A stretch of 64,000 bases of DNA from Vibrio splendidus (GCF_003345295.1 NZ_CP031055.1:3348001-3412000), one strand, 5' to 3'. Positions 23,589-32,850 are shown, numbered from the stretch's first letter. The notes: a model not told the origin generated them from the sequence alone. Program-made: numbers and translations.

Positions 23589-23924
23589 ATGTTAAACGTT
23601 AAAGTCTTTGATTTGGTTGGTAAAAATGCAATATCAATGCAAAGCGGAACAAAATTGAATAACGCTATTTCCTCGGCGTTGATAGAAGGCCAAATCGTAG
23701 AGATTGATTTTTCAGGTGTGTCTTTATTTGCATCACCATTTTTCAATGCATCAGTAGGTGTTCTACTAAAGGACATGACTATTGAGCAGTTAATGGAGAG
23801 AATGAAGATAGTAAATTGTAATGATATAGGACTAAGTTTACTCAACACTGTTATCCAAAATGCAATCCATTATTACAGTGGAGAAAGCAAAGTGACTGAT
23901 ACATTGAACAAGCATGAAGAGTGA
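23589..23924 (+). CDS. STAS-like (DUF4325) protein
   Basis: A 111-residue protein with the DUF4325/STAS-like pattern: ISMQSGTKLNNAI, then IVEIDFSGVSLFASPFFNASVGVLLKD. Such proteins occur beside GHKL ATPases and resemble SpoIIAA/RsbV anti-anti-sigma factors, where a Ser in this region is phosphorylated by the ATPase partner. Whether one of the serines here is phosphorylated is unknown. ATG 23589 has AGGAG 7 bp upstream. The PIN gene starts 5 bp after its stop. Confidence 0.75.
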   Translation: MLNVKVFDLVGKNAISMQSGTKLNNAISSALIEGQIVEIDFSGVSLFASPFFNASVGVLLKDMTIEQLMERMKIVNCNDIGLSLLNTVIQNAIHYYSGESKVTDTLNKHEE

Positions 23925-23929
23925 TAGGT

Positions 23930-24502
23930 ATGACTAGAATTGTTAACATAAAAAATAGAGTCGATCTACATCATTCAGACAAATTTTTCATTGATACAAA
24001 TGTATGGTTCTGGCTCACATATGCTGCTTCTAATGAGATACAAACTCAAAATGCACCAGCTAGATACCAACTAGAAATATATCCTGAATTTATTGAAAAA
24101 ATACTAGATGAAGGTGCAAGTATTTATCATAGTCCTTTAGCTTTATCGGAGTTGGCTAATATCATAGAGAGAACGGAATACGATATATTTCAATCAAAAC
24201 AAACTGAAGACATTTCTCGTAAAAGTTTTAGGAAAAAAACAGATCATAGAAAGAGAGTGATGGAAGAAGTATCCAATGCTTGGCAGCAAATCACCCAAAT
24301 GTCATCTCCTCTCGACATTACACTAAATTCGGCCTTATCACAAAACGCTCTTATAACTTTAAATCAGCACTGTCTGGATGCTTACGATGCTTTTTATATC
24401 GAGTCGATGTCTAGTTATGAAATAGTAAATATTTTGACTGATGACAGTGATTTTGATGGGCTAGACATATCCCTATACACTGCAAATAATCGTTTGATTT
24501 AG
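23930..24502 (+). CDS. PIN-domain ribonuclease
   Basis: A 190-residue protein with the acidic residues of the PIN fold in order: D22 (FFIDTNVW), E74 (ALSELANII), D153 (LDAYDAFYI) and D171/D172/D174 (ILTDDSDF). PIN nucleases of toxin-antitoxin type cut tRNA, rRNA or mRNA. A basic middle segment (SFRKKTDHRKRVM, residues 99-111) may bind RNA. It is longer than VapC (about 130). No VapB-like antitoxin is adjacent; the ATPase/STAS pair may restrain it instead (inference). GTG 23921 is an alternative start. It faces the integrase gene with a 2-bp gap. Confidence 0.8.
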   Translation: MTRIVNIKNRVDLHHSDKFFIDTNVWFWLTYAASNEIQTQNAPARYQLEIYPEFIEKILDEGASIYHSPLALSELANIIERTEYDIFQSKQTEDISRKSFRKKTDHRKRVMEEVSNAWQQITQMSSPLDITLNSALSQNALITLNQHCLDAYDAFYIESMSSYEIVNILTDDSDFDGLDISLYTANNRLI

Positions 24503-24504
24503 AG

Positions 24505-25728
24505 TCAGTTATTTAAGAAAGACATAAAGTGTCTTGCTAAACGAGTTAAAGCCTCTCTCCGCTCTTCCAAATAATCATACTGGTCATAAATACCTTCAAC
24601 ACCCTTTAACTTGTGATTCAAGCATCTCTCGGCCACATGGCCGGGAGTGCCTTGTTTTGCCAATAGAGTACGACAAGTGCGGCGTAGGTCATGCACGGTG
24701 AAGTGCGTCATATCCCCCATCAAATTGGGTGGCTGCTTCTTCTTGCCAGCCTCATGACCAAATAGCTTGGTAATGGCTCGGTTAAGCGTGTCGGGGCCCA
24801 TGTGAGGGCTCTTGCTGGCTCTTCTACTCGGAAACACGTAATCAGAGCCAAATCCCCTTATCTTCAACTCATCGAGCCACTCCAACACTTCTGGTGCTAA
24901 TGGAATAGTAAAACCCACATTGGTTTTACTACGCTCCTTTGGTAAGTGCCATAAACCATTCTCTAGCTCAAACTCTTCCCATTTAGCTTCACACAATTCA
25001 GATTTACGCACACCTAAACAAATCAATAATGCACAAGCTAGATAGTTATCGCGGCTAAAGTTGGTGCTGTTCTTTCTAGCGATACTAAAGAACTGCTTTA
25101 GTTCATCTTCAGTCAAGAAGCGATCTTTACTTTGCTCTATGCCGCCAGCGTCTCTCACAGTAAATGCAGAGGCTGGATTGCCTTGCAGAAGGTCAAGCTT
25201 CATTCCGTGATTAAATAACTGTTTACAGTGACCTAGAGCATCATTGGCTATAGTCGGGCGACCAGAGTCATTAATCGCAGTGATTGTTGTGCGAATATCA
25301 CGTGCGGTAATCTTATCGAGAGGGATGTCACCTATGTGTGGTGCTATATCTTTAGTGTAAACACGTTTGGGGATATTAGGGTGTTTAAGGCGCTTAACTA
25401 AGGTGGGGTACCAATCTTCGAATAAGTCATTAACGGTTTTAATGCTTTCCTGTTCGGCACGTTTGCGTTGTATGAGGGGATCAAAGCCTTCTCTCACTTG
25501 TTTCATTTTAGTGGCGGCTTCGAGGCGAGCGTTAGATAAGGAAAGGTCATTGACCTTACCAAGCGTCATTTCACGGCGCTTTTTATTAGAGGTAAAGCGT
25601 AGCATCCAGCTTGCAGTACCTGACGCTGGAACCACTAGGTATAAGCCTTCACCATCAGCATGGCGTTGTGTTCTCTCGCCACCAGCCTTAATGAGCGCTT
25701 CTACTTTCTTTACGGACAACTTAGCCAT
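24505..25728 (-). CDS. int: P4-type tyrosine integrase of the island
   Basis: A 407-residue integrase. Residues 1-90 are the arm-binding DUF4102 domain (GLYLVVPASGTASWMLRF). A SAM-like core-binding domain covers about 95-190. The catalytic domain has R241 (LGVRKSELC), HDLRR (H346, R349), NHK (H372) and Tyr near 381. It catalyses integration at, and with the AlpA-like factor probably excision from, the yicC 3' end. The start lies 200 bp from the attachment site. Upstream lie repeated ACCCACCAC motifs. Confidence 0.97.
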   Translation of the reverse strand: MAKLSVKKVEALIKAGGERTQRHADGEGLYLVVPASGTASWMLRFTSNKKRREMTLGKVNDLSLSNARLEAATKMKQVREGFDPLIQRKRAEQESIKTVNDLFEDWYPTLVKRLKHPNIPKRVYTKDIAPHIGDIPLDKITARDIRTTITAINDSGRPTIANDALGHCKQLFNHGMKLDLLQGNPASAFTVRDAGGIEQSKDRFLTEDELKQFFSIARKNSTNFSRDNYLACALLICLGVRKSELCEAKWEEFELENGLWHLPKERSKTNVGFTIPLAPEVLEWLDELKIRGFGSDYVFPSRRASKSPHMGPDTLNRAITKLFGHEAGKKKQPPNLMGDMTHFTVHDLRRTCRTLLAKQGTPGHVAERCLNHKLKGVEGIYDQYDYLEERREALTRLARHFMSFLNN

Positions 25729-25770
25729 AACTCACCTCTAATCGTACCTGATCTTGGTGAATACTTTTTT

Positions 25771-25838
25771 ACCCACCACCTATCTTGATGGTAAGTCTAT
25801 CATACCCACCACATTAACCACCAGTTGGTGGTGGTTAA
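25771..25838. promoter_or_regulatory. Probable integrase arm sites and operator
   Basis: Two direct ACCCACCAC motifs (25771 and 25804) and a 25-bp imperfect palindrome (TTAACCACC around the centre, 25814-25838). The motifs are partly shared with the remnant at 11979-12060. These are likely arm-type sites for the DUF4102 domain and may also autoregulate int. Confidence 0.55.
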
Positions 25839-25929
25839 TAGTGTATTAAAGAATACAGTGGTGGAAAGTGTTTTTATCTAAGTTGTTGTATTTTAATGAT
25901 GTAAATGCAGTTAAATACAAGTGTAACTA

Positions 25930-25950
25930 TTATTCAATGTTCTGGATCTG
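25930..25950 (+). repeat. Right attachment site in the yicC 3' end
   Basis: Twenty of 21 bases match 5457-5477. The site includes the stop and last codons of yicC (QNIE), so insertion keeps the gene intact. Confidence 0.8.
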
Positions 25951-26796
25951 CTCACGCATCTGTTCGATAAGAACCTTAAGCTCTACGCCTGATGCTGTGA
26001 TGTCTGTGCTGATAGACTTAGACGCTAGCGTGTTTGACTCACGGTTGAACTCTTGCATCATGAAGTCAAGCTTACGGCCACAAGCACCACCCTTCTTCAA
26101 TACGACATTTGCTTCTTTCACGTGAGAGTCTAAACGGTCTAGCTCTTCTGCTACGTCTGACTTCTGCGCAAGTAGGATAAGTTCTTGCTCAACACGAGAA
26201 CCTTCAAGTTCAATTTTAGCATCTTCAAATTTAGTAAGAAGGCGCTCACGTTGCCATTCTAGGATCTCAGGCATGCGTGTACGAACTTTAACCACTTCTT
26301 CAGTGATCGCATCTAAGCGCTGTACGATTAGCGCCTTCATGTTCTCGCCTTCACGAGCACGAGCATCAATGAACTCTGCGATGGCATCGTTGAATGCTTC
26401 CAGTAGATCTTTGTTGATGGCATCCATGTCTTGCTCTGGCGTTTCCATCACGCCAGGCCAGTTCATGACTTGGAATGGATTCAAACGGCTGTCTTCACCT
26501 GTCATGGTCATTACTTGGTTCGCAGCATTGATTACTTGCTGAGCCAAACCTTCGTTAATGCTTAGCTCGCCTTTCGCTGCTGGGTTTGCTTCAAAACGTA
26601 GGTTACATTCAACCTTGCCGCGAGCTAGACGCTTACGGAAACGCTCACGCAAGATCGGCTCTAAACCACGGAACTGTTCAGGCATACGGAAGTAAGTTTC
26701 AAGGTAGCGTTGGTTTACACTACGGATTTCCCATACTGCTGTACCCCAATCGCCTTTTACTTCTTTGCGTGCGTACGCAGTCATACTATAAATCAT
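25930..26796 (-). CDS. yicC: YicC-family endoribonuclease
   Basis: A 288-residue conserved protein with the typical start MIYSMTAYARKE and C-terminal IEQMREQIQNIE. YicC proteins are endoribonucleases; in E. coli YicC is linked to decay of the small RNA RyhB. Met 26796 is chosen by homology, as the open frame reaches 26841. It is the target of the island; its own terminator is probably the hairpin now at 5349-5376, 20.5 kb away. Confidence 0.95.
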   Translation of the reverse strand: MIYSMTAYARKEVKGDWGTAVWEIRSVNQRYLETYFRMPEQFRGLEPILRERFRKRLARGKVECNLRFEANPAAKGELSINEGLAQQVINAANQVMTMTGEDSRLNPFQVMNWPGVMETPEQDMDAINKDLLEAFNDAIAEFIDARAREGENMKALIVQRLDAITEEVVKVRTRMPEILEWQRERLLTKFEDAKIELEGSRVEQELILLAQKSDVAEELDRLDSHVKEANVVLKKGGACGRKLDFMMQEFNRESNTLASKSISTDITASGVELKVLIEQMREQIQNIE

Positions 26797-27079
26797 CGAA
26801 TTTTCCTGTCTTTTATCATTCTGAAAATAACGCGCACGCATAGTATCACGATACGGGGTGCACCCGAAGCTTGTCTCTTTTCCGCGATAAATAGCCTTTC
26901 ACGGTAAGTACCTTTGAGTCGTAAGTCTCCTTAAGTCGTAAGTCGCTTTGAATGGTAAATAGATTTGAAAGATAAACTGCTATATAATCTTGCCCCAATC
27001 AAAACTGTCTCACCCCTTTCTTAGGTGATGCACTCTTTCGATAGTAAATCACTTCAGACTGTTAATAAGGTAGATACCA

Positions 27080-27796
27080 ATGCGTCCAAATGACCGCGCT
27101 GTAGATCAAATTCGTCCAATTAAAATTACTCGTAACTACACAGCTTATGCTGAAGGTTCTGTATTAGTTGAGTTCGGCAACACTAAAGTTCTATGTAATG
27201 CGACGGTAGAAGAAAACGTGCCGCGTTGGTTAAAAGGCCAAGGAAAGGGTTGGGTAACCGCTGAATACGGTATGCTTCCACGAGCAACACACACTCGTAA
27301 CCGTCGTGAAGCGGCGAGCGGTAAGCAAGGTGGTCGTACGATGGAAATCCAACGTCTGATCGCGCGTAGCCTACGTGCTGTTGTTGACCTGAAAGTAATG
27401 GGTGAAATCATGATCACTGTCGATTGTGATGTTATCCAAGCAGACGGCGGTACTCGTACTGCTTCTATCTCAGGTGCAAGCGTTGCAATGGCTGATGCTA
27501 TCAACAGCCTACTAGCAAGCGGCAAACTGAAAAAGAACCCAATGAAAGGCCACGTAGCGGCAGTTTCAGTGGGCATCGTTGGTGCACAAGCACTGTGTGA
27601 CCTTGAGTACGTTGAAGACTCAGCAGCTGATACCGACATGAACGTTGTAATGACGGAAGACGGTAAGATGATTGAGATTCAAGGCACCGCAGAAGGCGAA
27701 CCGTTCAGCCACGAAGAGCTGATGCAGCTTTTAGCCCTGGCGAATAAGGGCATTACCGATATCGTCGAAGCGCAGAAAGCTGCGTTGGCCGACTAG
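27080..27796 (+). CDS. rph: Ribonuclease PH
   Basis: A 238-residue phosphorolytic 3'-5' exoribonuclease that trims tRNA 3' ends. It has the family start MRPNDRAVDQIRPI, the EGSVLVEFGNTKVLC strand, GWVTAEYGMLPRATHTRN and EIQRLIARSLRAVVD. It is full length, unlike the frameshifted rph of E. coli K-12. It is divergent from yicC and followed by its own terminator before pyrE. Confidence 0.98.
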   Translation: MRPNDRAVDQIRPIKITRNYTAYAEGSVLVEFGNTKVLCNATVEENVPRWLKGQGKGWVTAEYGMLPRATHTRNRREAASGKQGGRTMEIQRLIARSLRAVVDLKVMGEIMITVDCDVIQADGGTRTASISGASVAMADAINSLLASGKLKKNPMKGHVAAVSVGIVGAQALCDLEYVEDSAADTDMNVVMTEDGKMIEIQGTAEGEPFSHEELMQLLALANKGITDIVEAQKAALAD

Positions 27797-27803
27797 TTTT
27801 TAG

Positions 27804-27833
27804 ATAGCTCCCACATCGGGGGCTATTTTTTTA
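27804..27833 (+). terminator. Terminator of rph
   Basis: TAGCTCCC pairs with GGGGGCTA (one G-U) over ACATC and is followed by seven T. Confidence 0.92.
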
Positions 27834-28011
27834 TCTTCGTCGTATTCGCGCCCTCCGCGTTGTTAACTGCGCTTGCTCACCCGAATCACTTACTACTCGT
27901 AAGCTCACGAGGTTCGCAAGCTTGTTGCCTAGCGGAAAGCACGACTACTTAGAAGATACTAAGAAGAGTTTAAGTTAATTAAGTTTTATTGAATAAACGT
28001 AGAGGAAAAAC

Positions 28012-28653
28012 ATGAAAGCATATCAACGTGAATTTATTGAATTTGCACTAGAGAAAGAAGTACTTAAGTTTGGTGAGTTTACTTTAAAGTCTGGCCGTAA
28101 GAGCCCTTACTTCTTCAATGCTGGATTGTTTAATACAGGTCGTGACCTAGCACGCTTAGGTCGCTTCTACGCAGCAGCATTGGCAGATTCAGGTATTGAG
28201 TTCGACGTACTATTTGGCCCTGCGTACAAAGGTATCCCAATTGCAACGACAACAGCGGTTGCACTTGCTGATCACCACGATGTGGACACGCCTTACTGTT
28301 TCAACCGTAAAGAAGCGAAGAACCACGGTGAAGGTGGCAACCTAGTGGGTAGCGAACTTGAAGGTCGTATCATGCTAGTGGATGACGTGATCACTGCAGG
28401 TACTGCGATCCGTGAGTCGATGGAAATCATCCAAGCAAACGGCGCTGACTTAGCGGGTGTTCTGGTTGCTATTGACCGTCAAGAGAAAGGCAAAGGCGAG
28501 CTGTCTGCGATTCAAGAAGTTGAACGTGACTTCGGTTGTGCGATTATCTCAATCGTTAGCCTGACTGATCTGGTGACTTTCCTTGAAGAGAAAGGCACAG
28601 ACGCAGCACATCTTGAGTCAGTAAAAGCGTACCGCGCTCAATATGGTATTTAG
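28012..28653 (+). CDS. pyrE: Orotate phosphoribosyltransferase
   Basis: A 213-residue enzyme converting orotate and PRPP to OMP in pyrimidine synthesis. It has the PRPP-binding motif IMLVDDVITAGTA, the FGPAYKGIP loop and the flexible EAKNHGEGG loop. The start has AGAGGAAAAAC upstream. A 180-bp leader separates it from the rph terminator, so it has its own promoter; I see no clear UMP-type attenuator. Confidence 0.98.
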   Translation: MKAYQREFIEFALEKEVLKFGEFTLKSGRKSPYFFNAGLFNTGRDLARLGRFYAAALADSGIEFDVLFGPAYKGIPIATTTAVALADHHDVDTPYCFNRKEAKNHGEGGNLVGSELEGRIMLVDDVITAGTAIRESMEIIQANGADLAGVLVAIDRQEKGKGELSAIQEVERDFGCAIISIVSLTDLVTFLEEKGTDAAHLESVKAYRAQYGI

Positions 28654-28715
28654 TTCGTAAACTGAAGAAGTTGAACCTGATGGTTTAGCGCTCTAGGTTA
28701 AGAATCGAAAAAGCA

Positions 28716-28752
28716 AAAAGGCCCGAGAGATAACTCTTTCGGGCCTTTTACT
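28716..28752. terminator. Bidirectional terminator between pyrE and lpxL-like gene
   Basis: AAAAGGCCCGA and TCGGGCCTTTT form a long stem with A and T runs on both sides, placed between two convergent genes. Confidence 0.93.
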
Positions 28753-28819
28753 TTTCTATGAGGTGAGCTGCTTTCTTATCTGAAGATAGGCGCCGGCTAC
28801 TCTATTTATAACGGCTACT

Positions 28820-29809
28820 CTATTTGTAACGAATGCCGCGCTCAACTTCTGGGTCTTCCATTGTTTTGAAGCGCTTGTGTAGCCACATCCATTGTTCTGG
28901 TGCTCGTAAGATAATTTTCTCAAGATAGCGGTTTAGATAAGCGGCTGCGGCTTTTTCATCTTTGCGTGGATAGTCATCTTCGATTGACTCATCCGCCATG
29001 ATTTCATACTTACCATCGGCATTCCTAAACCCTGAACCCGGAACAAGAGCGCATCGGCTAGTGTAAGCCAGAATACTGGTGCCTGTTGTGGTACACGCAT
29101 CTTCTACAGCGAAGAAAGGCACAAACACAGACTTGTTGCGGCCGTAGTCATGATCCGGCAGGTAGAAAAGGATCTCACCCTGACGCAGGATTCGAATCAT
29201 ACGCTTCACGTCTTTACGGTGGATAAGGCGGTTGCCGTTCTGAGTACGACCACGGTATTGAATGAATTCATAAGCTGGGTTGTTGTGCGGGCGATAAACC
29301 CCTAAACCAGAAATACCAAGAACGGCCATTGCTCGCGCAGTGATCTCTAAGTTCAAGGCATGCACACAGCATAGAAGAACACCTTTACCGTTGGCTTTGT
29401 GCGTACGCAGTGCTTGAGTGTCTTTATCGACAAGGATTCGCTTGAAACGCCACGTTGGCCAGAACCATGTAATGCCGGTTTCGATCAGCGCCATACCAGT
29501 ATTCTTAAAGTTCTCACTGACCATGGCAGCGACTTCATCTGCAGGCTTGTCTGGGAAGGCGAGTTCCAAGTTACGTGTTGCGACCGCTACGCGCTTTTTA
29601 CCATAGCGAGCCCCAAGAGAGCCCAATGAACGACCTAGCAGTAATAATATACGGTAAGGGAGAACATTAACGATAAGCGCCAATAGCCCAAAACCGAACC
29701 ACACTCCCCAGTATTTAGGGTGGAGCAGTGCCAGAGTAAAAGGTGGCTTAGTAATAACGTGTTGTGCCGTGCTGTTTGTCGGAGAAGTTTTCGTCGTCAT
29801 AACCATCAC
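28820..29809 (-). CDS. lpxL: LpxL-type lipid A lauroyl acyltransferase
   Basis: A 329-residue inner-membrane protein that adds a secondary acyl chain to Kdo2-lipid A. It has one N-terminal membrane segment (WFGFGLLALIVNVLPY), the catalytic HX4E motif (VHALNLEI), the GVYRPHNNP segment and LPDHDYGRNKSVFVPFF. Met 29800 is an alternative start. A second member (lpxM-like) is at 51970. Which chain it adds cannot be told. Confidence 0.9.
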   Translation of the reverse strand: MMVMTTKTSPTNSTAQHVITKPPFTLALLHPKYWGVWFGFGLLALIVNVLPYRILLLLGRSLGSLGARYGKKRVAVATRNLELAFPDKPADEVAAMVSENFKNTGMALIETGITWFWPTWRFKRILVDKDTQALRTHKANGKGVLLCCVHALNLEITARAMAVLGISGLGVYRPHNNPAYEFIQYRGRTQNGNRLIHRKDVKRMIRILRQGEILFYLPDHDYGRNKSVFVPFFAVEDACTTTGTSILAYTSRCALVPGSGFRNADGKYEIMADESIEDDYPRKDEKAAAAYLNRYLEKIILRAPEQWMWLHKRFKTMEDPEVERGIRYK

Positions 29810-29839
29810 TTAAGATTTGATTGCTACTGAATTTGATTG

Positions 29840-30430
29840 CTACTTAATCTGAGCGCTCAGCAGTGCCCAATAAGCATCAAAGTTTTCTGTCGGTTGATAT
29901 TTGAAATCAGAGCGAACAAATCGATTCAGACTGCCTTCAACCTGACCGAGCAGTTGAGCCGCTAAGATCTTCTCATCAACAGGGAACGATTTCCCTTCAC
30001 GAAGCTTCCTTTCACGTAAGATCTGGCGAAGTTGAGTCTCAATACGCTCAAAAAGCTGATTGATGCGTTCACGCAGGCGCTCATTCTCAAACATTAGGGC
30101 ATGGCCCGACAAAATACGAGTCAAACCAGGGTTGCGCTCAGAAAAGACTAAGATAAGTTGCATCACGAGGCGGATACGCTCAAGAGTGTCTTTTTCTTCA
30201 TCGAGAATACGGTTGATTCGAGACATCAACGCTTCTTCAATGAACTCGATCAGGCCTTCAAACATGCGAGCTTTGCTTGGGAAGTGGCGGTAGAGCGCAG
30301 CTTCAGATACGCCGACTTGCTTGGCCAACTTTACCGTTGTGATACGAGAAGCACCTTCGGTCGATTCCAACATTTGTGCGAGAGCTTGTAGGATTTCTTC
30401 ACGACGGTTTGATTTTCGAGTACCAGCCAT
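29840..30430 (-). CDS. slmA: Nucleoid occlusion factor SlmA
   Basis: A 196-residue TetR-fold protein with the HTH TVKLAKQVGVSEAALYRHFPSKARMFEGLIEFIE. SlmA binds chromosomal sites and blocks FtsZ ring assembly over the nucleoid. Gene order coaBC-slmA-lpxL-pyrE is the usual gammaproteobacterial one. Confidence 0.97.
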   Translation of the reverse strand: MAGTRKSNRREEILQALAQMLESTEGASRITTVKLAKQVGVSEAALYRHFPSKARMFEGLIEFIEEALMSRINRILDEEKDTLERIRLVMQLILVFSERNPGLTRILSGHALMFENERLRERINQLFERIETQLRQILRERKLREGKSFPVDEKILAAQLLGQVEGSLNRFVRSDFKYQPTENFDAYWALLSAQIK

Positions 30431-30569
30431 CTATTTACTTCCTTTCCTAAAGATGAGGATTGAGTGAAGCAGGATTATAAACACCATTCAATTCTGTTTC
30501 CTAGTTTTGTGAGCCCTAGGTCAACAGAATCGAGAGGTGTCAGCAGATTGTCAGAGCAAATTTGTGCGT

Positions 30570-31811
30570 TTATGCACCAATAAGCTGTTGGATCTGATCG
30601 AGGATCTGGAAACCAAGTGTGTCTTTGCTATCCAGTGGCAGAGATTTATCACCGTCTTTCCAATAAAGGTGCAATTCATTACTGCTGCTATTGAAGCCTT
30701 GGCCTTCGACAGAGACATCGTTAGCACAAATCATATCGAGGTTCTTTCTTTCCAGTTTGCCGCGCGCGTACTTCTCAACATCTTGAGTTTCTGCAGCGAA
30801 GCCGACAGTAAATGGACGGCCTTCTGTCATTGAGGCAACAGAAGCGACAATGTCTGGGTTCTTAACCATTTGAATGGTCATGTCGTCTTTACCATCGACC
30901 TTTTTAAGCTTTTGGTCTGCAATGGACAGTGGACGATAGTCGGCTACTGCAGCGCAGCTAATGAATATATCGTGTTGAGCTGCATTGGTACTCACAGCAT
31001 CAAACATCTGTTGTGCGCTGTCGACATCAATACGATTAACCTGGTTTGGCGTCGCTAATGAGACAGGGCCACTGATTAGAGTCACTGTTGCGCCTTGTTT
31101 CGCGGCCGCTTCAGCCAGTGCATAGCCCATCTTGCCTGAGCTGTGGTTAGTAATGTAACGCACCGGGTCGATGGCTTCACGAGTTGGACCCGCAGTAATC
31201 AACACCGAACGGCCAGCAAGCGGCTTAGGTTGGAAGAAGTCTTCGCAACGGTGCACGAGCTGCATTGGTTCTAGCATGCGACCCATGCCGACATCACCAC
31301 ACGCTTGTTCGCCTGCGGCAGGGCCCCAGATTTCACAGCCTCGACGTTTTAGCGTCGCGATGTTCTCTTGAGTTGCTGGGTGGCTGTACATCTGTTGGTT
31401 CATTGCCGGAGATACCGCAACTGGCGCATCGGTTGCTAAAAGCAGCGTGGTCAGCAGGTCGTTGCCCATACCCGCCGTCATGCGCGCAATAAGATCTGCG
31501 GTTGCTGGCGCTAATAACACGAGGTCAGCCCATTTCGCGAGCTCAATGTGCCCCATGGAAGCCTCAGCAGCAGGATCAAGCAAACTATCAGACACTGGCC
31601 TTCCAGAGACGGCTTGCATGGTGAGAGGAGTGATGAACTCCTTGGCTGCATTCGTCATGACGACTTGTACCTGCGCACCACGTTCAATTAAGCGTCGAGT
31701 CAGTTCGGCACATTTATACGCAGCGATACCACCACTAATGCCAAGGAGGATTTTTTTTCCAGCTAGGCCTTGTTGGTCAGCGTTACTCAGTTGATTAACC
31801 AATGTTTGCAT
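30570..31811 (-). CDS. coaBC: Bifunctional phosphopantothenoylcysteine decarboxylase/synthetase
   Basis: A 413-residue enzyme of coenzyme A synthesis. The CoaC half starts GKKILLGISGGIAAYK and has the PAMNQQMYSHPA motif and the ACGDVGMGRM segment; the CoaB half has ITAGPTREAIDPVRYITNHSSGKMG and the KKVD loop. It lies between slmA and the divergent radC. Confidence 0.97.
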   Translation of the reverse strand: MQTLVNQLSNADQQGLAGKKILLGISGGIAAYKCAELTRRLIERGAQVQVVMTNAAKEFITPLTMQAVSGRPVSDSLLDPAAEASMGHIELAKWADLVLLAPATADLIARMTAGMGNDLLTTLLLATDAPVAVSPAMNQQMYSHPATQENIATLKRRGCEIWGPAAGEQACGDVGMGRMLEPMQLVHRCEDFFQPKPLAGRSVLITAGPTREAIDPVRYITNHSSGKMGYALAEAAAKQGATVTLISGPVSLATPNQVNRIDVDSAQQMFDAVSTNAAQHDIFISCAAVADYRPLSIADQKLKKVDGKDDMTIQMVKNPDIVASVASMTEGRPFTVGFAAETQDVEKYARGKLERKNLDMICANDVSVEGQGFNSSSNELHLYWKDGDKSLPLDSKDTLGFQILDQIQQLIGA

Positions 31812-32013
31812 GATTCTGTTCCTTAATTTCTCTGGGACTTACGATATCAGAACAAAGGATTAGTGCCTAGAAGCAGAATTCGAACAGACTTGATGCTCAT
31901 CAAGTTGGTGTTATCAAACCTATCAATTACACGGTTTTGCTAGCGACTCGTTTCCTTTTCTCTTTATCAAAGGATCTCTGGTGACAAGCTCATTAAGCTG
32001 ACGGGTCGTATTA

Positions 32014-32709
32014 ATGACCCTAAATAGCCTTTATATGCCTATAAGTAAGATGCCTGTTGAGTCGATGCCAAGAGAAAAACTACTGAGTCGAGGGCCAGAC
32101 TCTTTAAGTGATGCGGAGTTGTTAGCGATATTTCTTCGAACCGGCACACAAGGGATGAACGTTTTAGAGTTATCTGACAAGTTGATCAAAGATTTTGGTT
32201 CGCTGCGCCAACTTTTTTCTGCAACCGAGACTGAGTTTTGTGCTCATAAAGGGATGGGGCAGGCGAAATATGTCCAGTTGCAGGCCGTTTTAGAGATGAC
32301 GCAACGTTATTTGGCCGAAACTTTATCTCGAGGGGACGCATTAACCAGTCCAAGTCATACCAAGTTGTATCTTTCGAGTATATTGCGTGATCGCCAGCGA
32401 GAAGCCTTCTATATCTTGTTCTTAGATAATCAAAACAGGGTAATAAAGGATGAAGTGATGTTTGAAGGAACCATCGATGCAGCATCAGTTTACCCTAGAG
32501 AAGTAGTGAAACGGGCACTTCATCATAATGCAGCAGCATTAATCCTAGCGCACAACCATCCTTCTGGTGTTGCGGAGCCAAGCCAAGCAGATAGGCGAAT
32601 TACACGCAGATTAACCGACGCATTGGCGCTGGTGGACATCCGAATTCTCGACCATTTTGTGGTTGGAGATGGCGAAGTTATCTCTTTTGCAGAGCGCGGA
32701 TGGATTTGA
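32014..32709 (+). CDS. radC: RadC family protein
   Basis: A 231-residue protein with an N-terminal helix-hairpin-helix domain (MPREKLLSRGPDSLSDAELLAIFLRTGTQ) and a C-terminal JAMM domain (HNHPSGVAEPSQAD). Its function in DNA repair is disputed. Start is uncertain: ATG 32014, or Met8 at 32035. The JAMM part shows close similarity to the island's short RadC-like protein (17245-17721). Confidence 0.95.
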   Translation: MTLNSLYMPISKMPVESMPREKLLSRGPDSLSDAELLAIFLRTGTQGMNVLELSDKLIKDFGSLRQLFSATETEFCAHKGMGQAKYVQLQAVLEMTQRYLAETLSRGDALTSPSHTKLYLSSILRDRQREAFYILFLDNQNRVIKDEVMFEGTIDAASVYPREVVKRALHHNAAALILAHNHPSGVAEPSQADRRITRRLTDALALVDIRILDHFVVGDGEVISFAERGWI

Positions 32710-32850
32710 ATCACATTTTAGGTTGTTAGTTGCGTTAAATCTGCTATCATTCCGCCCACATTTTAGAACCTTAAATCAGCTCTGATTACTCAAATAGCTG
32801 CCCTGTTCAAAAAAAGATCACGAAATCCTTAAAAAGGATCTGTTCGGGTC

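Larger units (their letters stand above)
5457..25950. mobile_element. Composite genomic island in the 3' end of yicC
   Basis: The element is bounded by a 21-bp direct repeat. It carries a P4-type integrase next to yicC, an AlpA-like factor, a second tyrosine recombinase, a Gp2-like protein and cargo of defence type. Mobilizable islands carried by SXT/R391 elements are known to use the yicC 3' end in Vibrio; I did not identify their oriT here. A truncated integrase start at 11928-11978 indicates at least two joined elements. Confidence 0.85.

Noticed and set aside
27145..27639. 164-codon minus-strand frame
   Set aside because: Antisense of rph; the GC pattern follows the rph codons.
31447..31794. 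115-codon plus-strand frame
   Set aside because: Antisense of coaBC, no independent support.
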